Both the position numbers and the translations under genes were made by a program. This document shows, one piece after another, positions 15,256 through 21,823 of a DNA stretch of 33,426 nucleotides (its first letter is position 1; each line of letters starts with the position of its first letter). This DNA comes from Colwellia psychrerythraea. Lineage in GTDB: Bacteria > Pseudomonadota > Gammaproteobacteria > Enterobacterales > Alteromonadaceae. The notes beneath the pieces are model-generated. The model saw only the letters and a list, made by a program, of their open reading frames with translations. It did no database searches and was not told the origin of the DNA. The DNA lies in assembly GCF_000764185.1 (NCBI RefSeq), contig NZ_JQEC01000055.1, forward strand, positions 1 to 33,426, in the 5' to 3' direction.

Positions 15256-15594
15256 CTAATTTAAAATTATTTGCCCAAGTTCTCGAAGTTCATTGCGATA
15301 AACGATATCTTCAATTCGCTGCCTTGCGCTTATCTTCCTATCCTCAAACTCGGGGATGTATTCTTTATGATTCCCCTAGGTATTGATAACGAATGACTGA
15401 GCTACCGCATACTTTGGTTTAGGGTTATGTTTTCGTTTATCTATGACTTTAAGTGTTAGGGATGGCTTCACCTTTGGCGTGACAATCCGGCTTACCGACT
15501 TGCTATAACCATCACGCTTTTGCGCTTTGATTTTTTCAGCATTCTTGGAGTAATAAGCTCTCGCTTTTATTTGCTTGCCTGTTAACTCTTCCAT
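15256..15594 (-). pseudogene. Small basic protein gene interrupted by one TAG
   Basis: From ATG 15594 (MEELTGKQIKARAYYSKNAE) the frame gives 72 residues ending SFVINT, then a TAG at 15376-15378. In the same frame it continues without a break as GNHKEYIPEFEDRKISARQR, then EDIVYRNELRELGQIILN, to a TAG at 15256. The downstream part has coding character (charged, helical). It also fills what would otherwise be a gap before the next gene, which starts 15 bp on. The intact protein would be about 111 residues, basic and probably cytoplasmic. It heads the leftward operon ending with the AlpA-type gene. Nonsense mutation, read-through and sequencing error are all possible. Confidence 0.55.
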
Positions 15595-15754
15595 AATAAA
15601 TTCCCTCAATTAAAAGGCTTTAGCCCTACGCTCATTCGTTTCAAGTTCCAGCGCGATAGTGACATTTCAACTAAATCTAGCTGCGTTGTGGCTTAGCGTG
15701 ACGTTTAAATGTATCTGTATGTGGAATATTTTAAATGATGTTTTTAAGGGCAAT

Positions 15755-15850
15755 ATGATTATTTCAATCCATTGCGATGAACAGCGAGAAGCAGAAGTAA
15801 ATGAACCTAAAGAGCAAGAAGTACCAGGTAAAAGTGAGGGCGTAGTTTAA
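15755..15850 (+). CDS. Short acidic ORF upstream of the Cro-like gene
   Basis: A possible 31-residue peptide starting MIISIHCDEQREAEV, with AAGGG shortly before its ATG. Its stop overlaps the next start as TAATG, the same coupling used on the opposite strand. The frame is open upstream to 15659 but that part looks non-coding. It could be a leader peptide or a real small protein; the evidence is only position, ribosome site and overlap. Confidence 0.35.
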   Translation: MIISIHCDEQREAEVNEPKEQEVPGKSEGVV

Positions 15851-16068
15851 TGATCAGAGGTGGTGTTCTAATAAAAATAGCTAGAAAAGCTAGAGGTATG
15901 ACTCAGGCTTTTACCGCTGATTGCCATGGCGTTGATGTTGATACTATCAGCCGGTGGGAGCGTTTAAAGACCCCAGTACCGTTTGATGATGCCATTTGGT
16001 TAATTACTGATGTATTTAAAATGTCACTGACTGAAGCACTGGAGCTAGCCGCCAATGAGAACAATTAA
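15850..16068 (+). CDS. Cro/XRE-like regulator
   Basis: A 72-residue helix-turn-helix protein starting MIRGGVLIKIARKARGMTQ. The pattern GMTQAFTADCHGVDVDTISR, then WERLKTPVPF, is the lambda-repressor-like DNA-binding motif. A helical tail (DDAIWLITDVFKMSLTEALE) may dimerise. It is divergent from the small AlpA-containing operon, so the 15610-15755 interval is probably a two-way control region, as between cro-like and repressor-like genes. It overlaps the next gene by 14 bp. Confidence 0.75.
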   Translation: MIRGGVLIKIARKARGMTQAFTADCHGVDVDTISRWERLKTPVPFDDAIWLITDVFKMSLTEALELAANENN

Positions 16069-16402
16069 AGATGTTCAGTTTGATTTGAAGCAGTGGGGGA
16101 ACTTCTGGGCTCGTCAAGAAGAAGGGCAGGGCTATTCTAGTAAATCAAATGTTCAGGCCATAAAAGAAGCTTGCGAGGTTGATTGCGCCAGCTCGAGTAC
16201 TTTATACCTTTTCAATAATAGTGCAGACAGTATTCATGTACCTGTACATATAGAGCGGATTGATAACAGCCTGGAAATACTAAATCATCAGTGTAAAATT
16301 GCGTTGCGCCAGCGATATATTAACAAAGGGGCAATACTATACTTTAGTGACAGGCCAACATTTTTGTTTTGGATTAGAAAAGCCGAAAGGGAGTTGTTAT
16401 AA
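16055..16402 (+). CDS. Q-like antitermination protein (tentative)
   Basis: A 115-residue protein. Its N-terminus, DVQFDLKQWGNFWARQEEGQ followed by GYSSKSN, resembles the start of phage Q-type antiterminators and related late-control proteins. The remainder (IERIDNSLEILNHQCKIALR, then QRYINKG) is consistent with the helix-turn-helix half of that group, though no zinc-binding Cys cluster is obvious. It follows the Cro-like gene with a 14-bp overlap. If correct, it would control downstream rightward genes on the island. The family call rests on pattern recognition alone. Confidence 0.5.
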   Translation: MRTIKDVQFDLKQWGNFWARQEEGQGYSSKSNVQAIKEACEVDCASSSTLYLFNNSADSIHVPVHIERIDNSLEILNHQCKIALRQRYINKGAILYFSDRPTFLFWIRKAERELL

Positions 16403-16808
16403 ATATGGGTAATCAATAATTCCCGTATAAATGATAAAAACTTATGTTTTCAAAAAAACTTATTTAAAGTCATATATTAAGCTTAGTAAAACTCCATTTC
16501 GAAATATATAGTAAAGTATAGCTACCGCTTTTATAAAATAAGATTATCCTACATAATAAACTTGTTCATATTATGCACTAGTGTGGGCTATGTCTTAAAT
16601 AGAAGCGTTAAACACTGTGCAAGCACTGTATAAGCACTGTTTTTTAGTTGTATTTCGTACAAAGATATTGTTTATGTAGTTATTTTAGTTATACTCAATT
16701 TGATTTTAAAAGTTTATATCGTTTATTTACCCGAGTTATTAATTAATAAATGATGTTAAATATGATGGATCTTAAAAACAATTAAAATACATGGAAGGGA
16801 ATTATCTC
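16403..16808. promoter_or_regulatory. AT-rich non-coding stretch with phased CACTGT repeats
   Basis: This stretch of about 400 bp holds no gene. Three CACTGT copies start at 16613, 16624 and 16635, exactly 11 bp apart, in the context AAGCACTGT for the last two. A run of T follows the last copy. Sites spaced by one helical turn could bind a protein cooperatively, upstream of the exported peptide gene. Confidence 0.4.
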
Positions 16809-17006
16809 ATGAAGAGAACGAAGAAAAGTCTAAAAGTGTTTGTAACATTTGTGGCCTTGTCTGGAGTTGCTGCAGCAATGGATTATCAAGAACAACCTCA
16901 AAACAATCAAATAATAGTTGGAAATGATAACGGCTCTTTTGAACCACCTAAAAGTAGTACTACTTATTTAGATGAATTCAAGAGTTGGATAGGTAGATTT
17001 TCTTAA
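16809..17006 (+). CDS. Small exported peptide
   Basis: A 65-residue protein from ATG 16809, which has GGAAGGGA upstream; the frame is also open to an ATG at 16791. MKRTKKSLKVFVTFVALSGV is a good Sec signal (basic, hydrophobic, then AAA), leaving a mature peptide of about 40 residues starting near MDYQEQPQNN. The family is not recognised. Because it is small, secreted and alone downstream of a long control region, a signalling or toxin-like role is conceivable but unsupported. Confidence 0.55.
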   Translation: MKRTKKSLKVFVTFVALSGVAAAMDYQEQPQNNQIIVGNDNGSFEPPKSSTTYLDEFKSWIGRFS

Positions 17007-17061
17007 TGTTGTTATAGCCAATTAAGAGTGATGGTGACAACTTACCATCACGCCCTATAAC

Positions 17062-17781
17062 TTAAACTGTACAATTGATAGCGTTCGCTATTTTTTCATG
17101 ATAAAAATAAGAAGAACTCAGCTCTTCACAGCCACCTAAATCCATTAAAATATTATTAGCTAAGCCAGAATAAATGATGTCCTTAGTGATATGAAATGTT
17201 AAAGCATAAGCATTTAGTGATGTGCGTTTAATCAGTTTGTTTATATTAATACGTTTAAGGAACTTGGTATCTTCTTTTGTTAATTTTACTGGGTCATTAC
17301 TCTTGTCTTTTGCTTTTTTCAGCAAGGTAACAGCTTCCATTATAGCTTTTCTATCGGATGTAATATCAGCTTCAATAATTTTTAGTCTCGCCGCATGAAA
17401 CAACCAGGTGATTTGGTTCACCTCCGATAATAAATTTGTCTGCAACTTTCCATATCGAGCTAAATTCATATCAATATTTTCTCTAATAAAAGCTACGCTT
17501 TTTTTGCTTCTATCATCAATATCTATAACTGAATCCCAAGCTTCAAGAATGAGTAGTACATCGTTGTGGTATTCATTAAGGTGCTGTTTTTGTGAATGTT
17601 TTTCTGGGTGGATATATTTATTAAATAAAACACTAATTTCAGTTTGAAATATAATGAAGAAAGCAAGTACTACTAATCCATATTGAAAAAATTTCTTGAT
17701 TGTTTTTATTCCAGTAAATGAAAATTCAGCTCCGAAAAACTTCACTAAAACTGACTCGTTGTTATCCGATTGTACATCCAT
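17062..17781 (-). CDS. Membrane-anchored hypothetical protein
   Basis: A 239-residue protein with one membrane helix at about residues 32-50 (FQYGLVVLAFFIIFQTEISV). A long, mostly helical C-terminal domain follows (for example KTLEx-type stretches, KAIMEAVTLLKKAKDKSNDP). No catalytic motif is seen. The stop lies 56 bp from the convergent small peptide gene. Codon use is AT-rich like the rest of the island. The function is unknown. Confidence 0.65.
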   Translation of the reverse strand: MDVQSDNNESVLVKFFGAEFSFTGIKTIKKFFQYGLVVLAFFIIFQTEISVLFNKYIHPEKHSQKQHLNEYHNDVLLILEAWDSVIDIDDRSKKSVAFIRENIDMNLARYGKLQTNLLSEVNQITWLFHAARLKIIEADITSDRKAIMEAVTLLKKAKDKSNDPVKLTKEDTKFLKRININKLIKRTSLNAYALTFHITKDIIYSGLANNILMDLGGCEELSSSYFYHEKIANAINCTV

Positions 17782-17884
17782 ATATTGTAAATTCCTATTA
17801 CGATCATACTTTTAGTGACAAGTAGAGCACTATAGGTCGAATATGTCCACAGCCTCAAAGGCAAATTAACTAACAATTTATAAA

Positions 17885-17966
17885 GCACCGCATATATGCG
17901 GTTTTTTTCCCAAAAAAAAGTGTATGATTTTACTATTTTTGTTAAAGCCCCATCAGAAATTTTGGG
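17885..17966. repeat. Direct repeat D1 (hicA 3' end and hairpin)
   Basis: Together with 19145-19225 this forms a pair of about 80-bp direct repeats, 1260 bp apart. Shared blocks include GCGGTTTTT, GTATGATTTT, and GTTAAAGCCCCATCAGAAAT. D1 has a palindromic ACCGCATATATGCGGT with seven Ts on the plus strand. On the minus strand it encodes the ISDGALTKIVKS end of hicA. Confidence 0.7.
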
Positions 17967-18088
17967 GTGAGGGACAACAAACATCTTCGTGTTTATTGGT
18001 GACTCCCATATTTGGTGAGAACCTTTCCCTTGCCGTACCATCTTGCAACCTGATTTTTCAATATGGTTATCAGTTCTTTGCTCATCAT
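17922..18088 (-). pseudogene. hicA: HicA-like toxin, frameshifted
   Basis: The N-terminus MSKELITILK (from ATG 18085, or 18088) is in one frame. The rest, SGCKMVRQGKGSHQIWESP, FVVPHPKISDG and ALTKIVKS, is in another. Adding one A to the A5 run at 18054-18058 joins them as ILKKSGCKMVRQ. The GSH motif carries the catalytic His of HicA mRNA interferases, which cut mRNA when not held by HicB. No hicB is visible in the window, so loss of the toxin reading frame fits loss of the antitoxin. In the long frame there is no stop near the normal HicA end, and it runs on to 17745. A sequencing error in the A run is possible. Confidence 0.7.
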
Positions 18089-18293
18089 TACATCTACTTG
18101 TCAAAACCATAAATTAATCACATAAACACGCGTGTGTATGTGAACATGCTAAAGAGAGACAAATGCAATAAATCAAACCATTTTGACAACCTTGAATTTA
18201 AAAAAATTAGTAACTATATTGATTATGTCAGTAAAATTTACTAAAGAGCATTTTTGACAATGTCTTTTTTTATGTGGTTGCTATTACCAATAT

Positions 18294-18310
18294 GTCAATT
18301 TCGTATTGAC
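18294..18310. promoter_or_regulatory. GTCAAT inverted repeat upstream of PEP-CTERM gene
   Basis: GTCAAT and ATTGAC are separated by TTCGT, about 80 bp before the PEP-CTERM gene. Another TTGACAATGTC lies about 45 bp upstream. It is possibly an operator. Otherwise 18110-18391 is non-coding. Confidence 0.35.
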
Positions 18311-18391
18311 AAAAAGAGGGAGAAATTAAAAAGGATTATTCATGTAATAGAATGACCACTTAAAGTTACTAGCTTTTCGGGGAGTTTCTGC

Positions 18392-19048
18392 ATGAAATTT
18401 TTAAAGAATGCGTATGTGATTATTTTAATGTCGCTGTTGGTTCCAACAGCAGCGAATGCAACACTAATTCAAGCGAACACTATAAGCACCAATATGGGGG
18501 CAATCAATCCATCCTTTCTTATTCAGGACGTAATTAATCCAAACGGACTATCTGCATTGTATGTAAGTGGGCTTACAGATTTCGACTCCTACGTTGCTGG
18601 AACAACGCACTCAGTGGCTTTTGAACAATGGATATCAAGCGAAAATATTGTCACAGGTATTATTTCTTTTGACTTTGGTGGTAACGTTTCACTTAATGCA
18701 ATGGCTCTGTGGAATAGCAGTTGGGGCGGCAGCGGTGGGGCGATTGCTGTAAATCAGTTTGAATTATTATTCGATAACGATAACAACTTTGGAAATGGAG
18801 TAATAGGCTCATTAGGAGTATTTAATGCAACGAATACTAATAATCCTCACCCATCTGAAGTGTTTAATTTTGCCTCAACGTCGTTACAGTTTTTACATAT
18901 GAATATTCAGAGTAATCATGGGGCGATATCATACAGTGGCTTTGCTGATGTTGTTTTTCGTTCGACAGACATGCCAGAACCTACCTCTCTTGCACTATTT
19001 GGTTTGAGCCTCTTTGGGTTAGTTTTTTTTAGAAAAAGAAAGGTTTAA
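18392..19048 (+). CDS. PEP-CTERM sorted exported protein
   Basis: A 218-residue protein with a signal peptide (MKFLKNAYVIILMSLLVPTA, likely cut after ANA). The C-terminal sorting signal is complete: MPEPTSLALFGLSLFGLVFF followed by RKRKV. Such proteins are exported, recognised by an exosortase at the PEP motif and linked to the extracellular matrix. The body is rich in Asn, Ser and Gly and may be a beta-sandwich (FDFGGNVSLNAMALWNSSWG), as in many members. GGGGAG precedes the ATG. It stands alone on the island, so the exosortase must come from elsewhere in the host. It is flanked by direct repeats D1 and D2. Confidence 0.85.
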   Translation: MKFLKNAYVIILMSLLVPTAANATLIQANTISTNMGAINPSFLIQDVINPNGLSALYVSGLTDFDSYVAGTTHSVAFEQWISSENIVTGIISFDFGGNVSLNAMALWNSSWGGSGGAIAVNQFELLFDNDNNFGNGVIGSLGVFNATNTNNPHPSEVFNFASTSLQFLHMNIQSNHGAISYSGFADVVFRSTDMPEPTSLALFGLSLFGLVFFRKRKV

Positions 19049-19144
19049 TGTCAACATTTAGTGAGCTGTAAGATTGTATTGCTAATCAACCAAATCGACT
19101 TCATTACTTGGATTAAATAGCCGGCAAAGACAGTTATTTTGGAA

Positions 19145-19233
19145 CTCGGCATATTTGCGGTTTTTATTCCCTCAAAAAAGGGTATGATTTTGCTATTGTT
19201 GTTAAAGCCCCATCAGAAATGTTGGGGCTTTTT
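19145..19233 (+). terminator. Direct repeat D2, working as a terminator
   Basis: This is the second copy of the D1 repeat. AAAGCCCC (19204-19211) pairs with GGGGCTTT and runs into TTTTT, giving a complete factor-independent terminator for the PEP-CTERM gene. On the minus strand it still reads like a hicA end (ISDGALTTIAKSYPFFE), so it seems to derive from a hicA 3' end. Confidence 0.7.
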
Positions 19234-19368
19234 CAGTTGTAGCGCACAGCATAACTTTACTAGTGCTGAAAGCTTGGTGTGGCATACTATTAATACATAA
19301 CTTAGCCACCTTACTTACATATTTTGCCCTGTCATTTGATAGGGCTTTTTTGTTTCTGGTACCCAATA

Positions 19369-19833
19369 ATGATGAATTTAATAGAACAACTTAAAGTACA
19401 TGAAGGGTTTGAAGCAAATTATTATCAATGTACATCAGGAAAACTAACCATCGGTTACGGCCGTAATGTTGGAGGTAACCCGTTCTCATTAAAAGAACTA
19501 GCATGGCTTGGTCGTTGTGAGTTCGATGAAACACCAATGACAGAAGGTGAAGCAGAGCAGTTGCTTGTTATTGATGTAAATGAAGTGACAGCTTTAATTA
19601 AAGAATACTTGTCTTGGGGGGAGTTGAACTCTGCTCGTCAGGCTGTATGTATAAATATGGCATTTAACTTAGGTGTGACAGGATTATTTAAATTTAAGAA
19701 CATGATGCGAGCCATCAGGAAGCAATGCTACCGAGAGGCAGCAATTGAAATGCTTGATAGCCGATGGGCTAACCAAGTAGGTAGTCGAGCTGATGAGCTT
19801 GCTCAACAAATGAATGCAGGTGTTTGGCAATGA
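19369..19833 (+). CDS. T4-type lysozyme (GH24 endolysin)
   Basis: A muramidase of about 153 residues that cleaves peptidoglycan. Counted from the second Met (19372), E11 in LKVHEGF and T26 in KLTIGYG align with the catalytic E11 and T26 of T4 lysozyme. The position of D20 is Cys here (YYQCTSGK), a known variant (E-8-D/C-5-T) in this family. C-terminal motifs AFNLGVTGLFKFKNM and ADELAQQM are also typical. No signal sequence is present, so release would need a holin, and none is visible. It is the only phage lysis gene on the island. Starts at 19324 (TTG-type) or 19369/19372 are possible; the family N-terminus favours the latter. Confidence 0.88.
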   Translation: MMNLIEQLKVHEGFEANYYQCTSGKLTIGYGRNVGGNPFSLKELAWLGRCEFDETPMTEGEAEQLLVIDVNEVTALIKEYLSWGELNSARQAVCINMAFNLGVTGLFKFKNMMRAIRKQCYREAAIEMLDSRWANQVGSRADELAQQMNAGVWQ

Positions 19834-19848
19834 ACTTATTAAGGCTAT

Positions 19849-19884
19849 TAGGCCGCCTATTTTAAATATATGCGGCCTTTTTTA
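19849..19884 (+). terminator. Terminator after lysozyme gene
   Basis: AGGCCGC and GCGGCCT arms are followed by TTTTTT, about 16 bp after the lysozyme stop. It separates the lysozyme gene from the convergent integrase gene. Confidence 0.85.
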
Positions 19885-19931
19885 TTTGTCCACAATTATG
19901 CGTTAAGACTCGTTTTAGCACAAAGAAAACG

Positions 19932-21191
19932 TTATTTTTGGCTAGAAATTTTAACTACTTTACTGTTTCCGGATCTAACTTGTTGGGTATAGTCATACCA
20001 CTTTTGGTAAATAGGCCGCATCTTTTCAGAATAGGTGTTGTAATCATATTTATCTGATTCACCTGGCAACTTATGCCCAATCATTTTTTCACAAACAGCC
20101 CACTCTCCAAAATTTGCAAAGTTTGTCCTGGCTGTTTTACGTAAAGTGTAGGCGCAAAATGGATTGTACTTTATAGGTTCGCCATTAACTTTCAGTTTCT
20201 TACGCCAGTAATTTTCTATACACCGGATTGATGCAGGTATAGCACTGCGATCAATTTGAGCGCTTGTGCCTCTGTTTGTAAAAATCCACTTGTGAGATCC
20301 TGATAATTCAATAGCTCGTTCCCATAGCTTTTTGATCTCTGGAATTATAGGTCTAACAATTGGTTGTTTAGTTTTCTTACCGATTTTATGGTTTTGCCAT
20401 GGAACATTCCAAGTACCAAAATCAAGGTTTACATGTTCAACTTCTGTAAAACGTAATTCAGCAGGTCGGCAAGCATAATGTAATGACAGTTCAATAAACA
20501 TTTTATTCTTTTCTTCAATGCGAGTTTTTTCAAGAGCAGTGAAAAACCACATCATTTCCTTTTCACTAAAAAATCGAGTGTCTTGGCCTGACTCAATACC
20601 TACTTTTTTAGCGGTAATATCACGCAAAGGATCAGCGTCAGCGATTTGATGTAATCTTGCCCATTCGTACATTTGTCGTAAGTTTATAATTATCCGCTCA
20701 GCAATTGATGGGTATGTTTTTATTATTGGGTTTAGCAACTCTAGAAAAACAGGCCTAGTAATGTTTTCAGCTACTAGTTTACCTATTTTTTGCTTTACGT
20801 GTATCTCGTATGTGCGTCGGTGTTCTTCATGGGCTTTTTTCTTTTTACTGCAATATTCTTCATACCACTTAGTAAATAGCTGATCGAGAGTGAGCTTTTC
20901 AGCTTCATATATACGACTTGATGCAAGTTCTAGTTTTGGGTTTTTACCTTCAGCTAGCATAACTTTTAATCGAGGTAATTCTGCAGTTGCCGCAGCTAAC
21001 GACATTTCAGGGTAATAGCCTATTGTCGCTCGATCATATTTCTTTCTATCACGAAGATAATAACGGTATTGAAAAGTAACAGCCCCGTTTAACGATACAC
21101 GTACGGAAAGACCTTCACGGTGGGCTTTTTCAAAACGTTTTTCTTGAGGTTTGTTTAAATGTGCTTTAAGCCACTTGTCAGTAAGTGCCAT
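19932..21191 (-). CDS. int: Tyrosine integrase of the prfC island
   Basis: A 419-residue P4-type tyrosine recombinase that inserts and excises the island. It starts at MALTDKWLKAHLN (21191), the usual N-terminus of the arm-binding DUF4102 domain. A longer frame to 21245 runs into the GTGTACAT repeats. The core-binding domain lies at about residues 100-200. Catalytic residues: Arg in SLHYACRPAELRF, Arg in YTLRKTART, His in MIGHKL, and the nucleophile Tyr in NTYSEKM. The His usual three residues before the second Arg is Tyr here. The gene sits next to the right att site, reading inwards, as is normal for islands of this class. Confidence 0.93.
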   Translation of the reverse strand: MALTDKWLKAHLNKPQEKRFEKAHREGLSVRVSLNGAVTFQYRYYLRDRKKYDRATIGYYPEMSLAAATAELPRLKVMLAEGKNPKLELASSRIYEAEKLTLDQLFTKWYEEYCSKKKKAHEEHRRTYEIHVKQKIGKLVAENITRPVFLELLNPIIKTYPSIAERIIINLRQMYEWARLHQIADADPLRDITAKKVGIESGQDTRFFSEKEMMWFFTALEKTRIEEKNKMFIELSLHYACRPAELRFTEVEHVNLDFGTWNVPWQNHKIGKKTKQPIVRPIIPEIKKLWERAIELSGSHKWIFTNRGTSAQIDRSAIPASIRCIENYWRKKLKVNGEPIKYNPFCAYTLRKTARTNFANFGEWAVCEKMIGHKLPGESDKYDYNTYSEKMRPIYQKWYDYTQQVRSGNSKVVKISSQK

Positions 21192-21250
21192 TTTTATTGA
21201 CCTAAAAGTATGTACACCAATTACAGATATATTAGTAGAAATCATTCTTC

Positions 21251-21273
21251 GTGTACATACTGGTGTACATAGA
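21251..21273. repeat. Tandem GTGTACAT arm-type repeat, right copy
   Basis: Two GTGTACAT units are joined by ACTG and followed by AGA, with CTTTCCGGT shortly after. They lie between the integrase start and the att core, in the same orientation as the copy at 11664-11686, and match it at 22 of 23 positions. Confidence 0.6.
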
Positions 21274-21409
21274 TTTATGTTCAGGAGCTTTCCGGTGGTT
21301 TCCGGTGTTTTCGTATTATTGGGTTTTAAATTGGTTTATAGTACTTGAAAAGTATGAGGTTTTACTTAAGTGAGGGAGTTTTTGTTCTTGGATTTTTCGA
21401 GTGTTTCTT

Positions 21410-21481
21410 ATCTACTAGCATCCGGATGCCAAATGATAGCAAAGGTGCGACGTAAATCGACTTGCTCTTGCTGTACAGACA
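21410..21481 (-). pseudogene. prfC: Displaced native 5' end of prfC
   Basis: From the ATG at 21481 the minus strand reads [20 protein letters not shown], then DASR and a stop. This is the original prfC start up to the P-loop, cut at the island junction. Compared with the island-supplied start it keeps [10 protein letters not shown] but differs in the first residues and at many silent positions, so it is a diverged copy, not a duplication made at insertion. Its native promoter still lies upstream, so a 24-residue peptide may be made. Between here and 21823 I see only the old prfC leader and AT-rich non-coding DNA. Confidence 0.85.
21418..21437. other. Island end att site at rimI side (attR)
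   Basis: GCATCCGGATGC, one variable base (C here, G at the left end), then AAATGAT. The C would change Ser19 of RF3 to Trp in the displaced start, which suggests that base came from the island and that the exchange took place to its right, in AAATGAT. Confidence 0.82.
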
Positions 21482-21823
21482 TGCAAATTACCTGTTGTGT
21501 AAATTGTAGAAAAGCAGAAATTTAGCTGAGCCTTTCTTAAAAAGTAGAAAATTGCGCGCATTGTATCATTAAATGAGAAAAAATCTGCAAAAAAGCGAGC
21601 TTATAAAGAGGGAAGTTTTTATATTAGTAATGACGAGTACAGAGGGAAAGCACTGATTAAAAATAAAAGCTTAGTTAGCGCAGGGGTATTAAGTGGGGTT
21701 TTAAGTTTTTATTTAATTATCCGTTATAATTTATAACTTACTAATCAATAGGATAGGGTTAAATTAATTATAGAACGAGCTAGTGCTCTGAAAAGTAGTT
21801 TGCAATTGTGATGGCTTAGCTAA

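Larger units (their letters stand above)
11577..21437. mobile_element. Integrative element inserted in prfC (about 9.8 kb)
   Basis: The element is bounded by att cores at 11577-11596 and 21418-21437. The displaced native 5' end of prfC lies outside its right end, next to rimI. In E. coli, rimI is close to prfC, so the native neighbourhood was split. Contents are a tyrosine integrase at the right end, AlpA-type and Cro-like regulators, a Q-like gene, a lysozyme, a PEP-CTERM protein, a broken hicA and two integron-like cassette units. Capsid, tail, portal, terminase and conjugation genes are absent. The SXT/R391 ICEs use the same gene as target, but none of their conserved transfer genes is present. 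I read it as a satellite-like or small genomic island. Confidence 0.85.

Noticed and set aside
17745..17921. Long C-terminal extension of the HicA reading frame
   Set aside because: Beyond the KIVKS end the frame reads through a palindromic hairpin and non-coding DNA into the next gene region. It lacks protein-like character.
11577..21437. SXT/R391-family ICE
   Set aside because: It shares the target gene, but no conjugation, relaxase, setCD-like or other conserved ICE genes are present, and the size is only about 9.8 kb.
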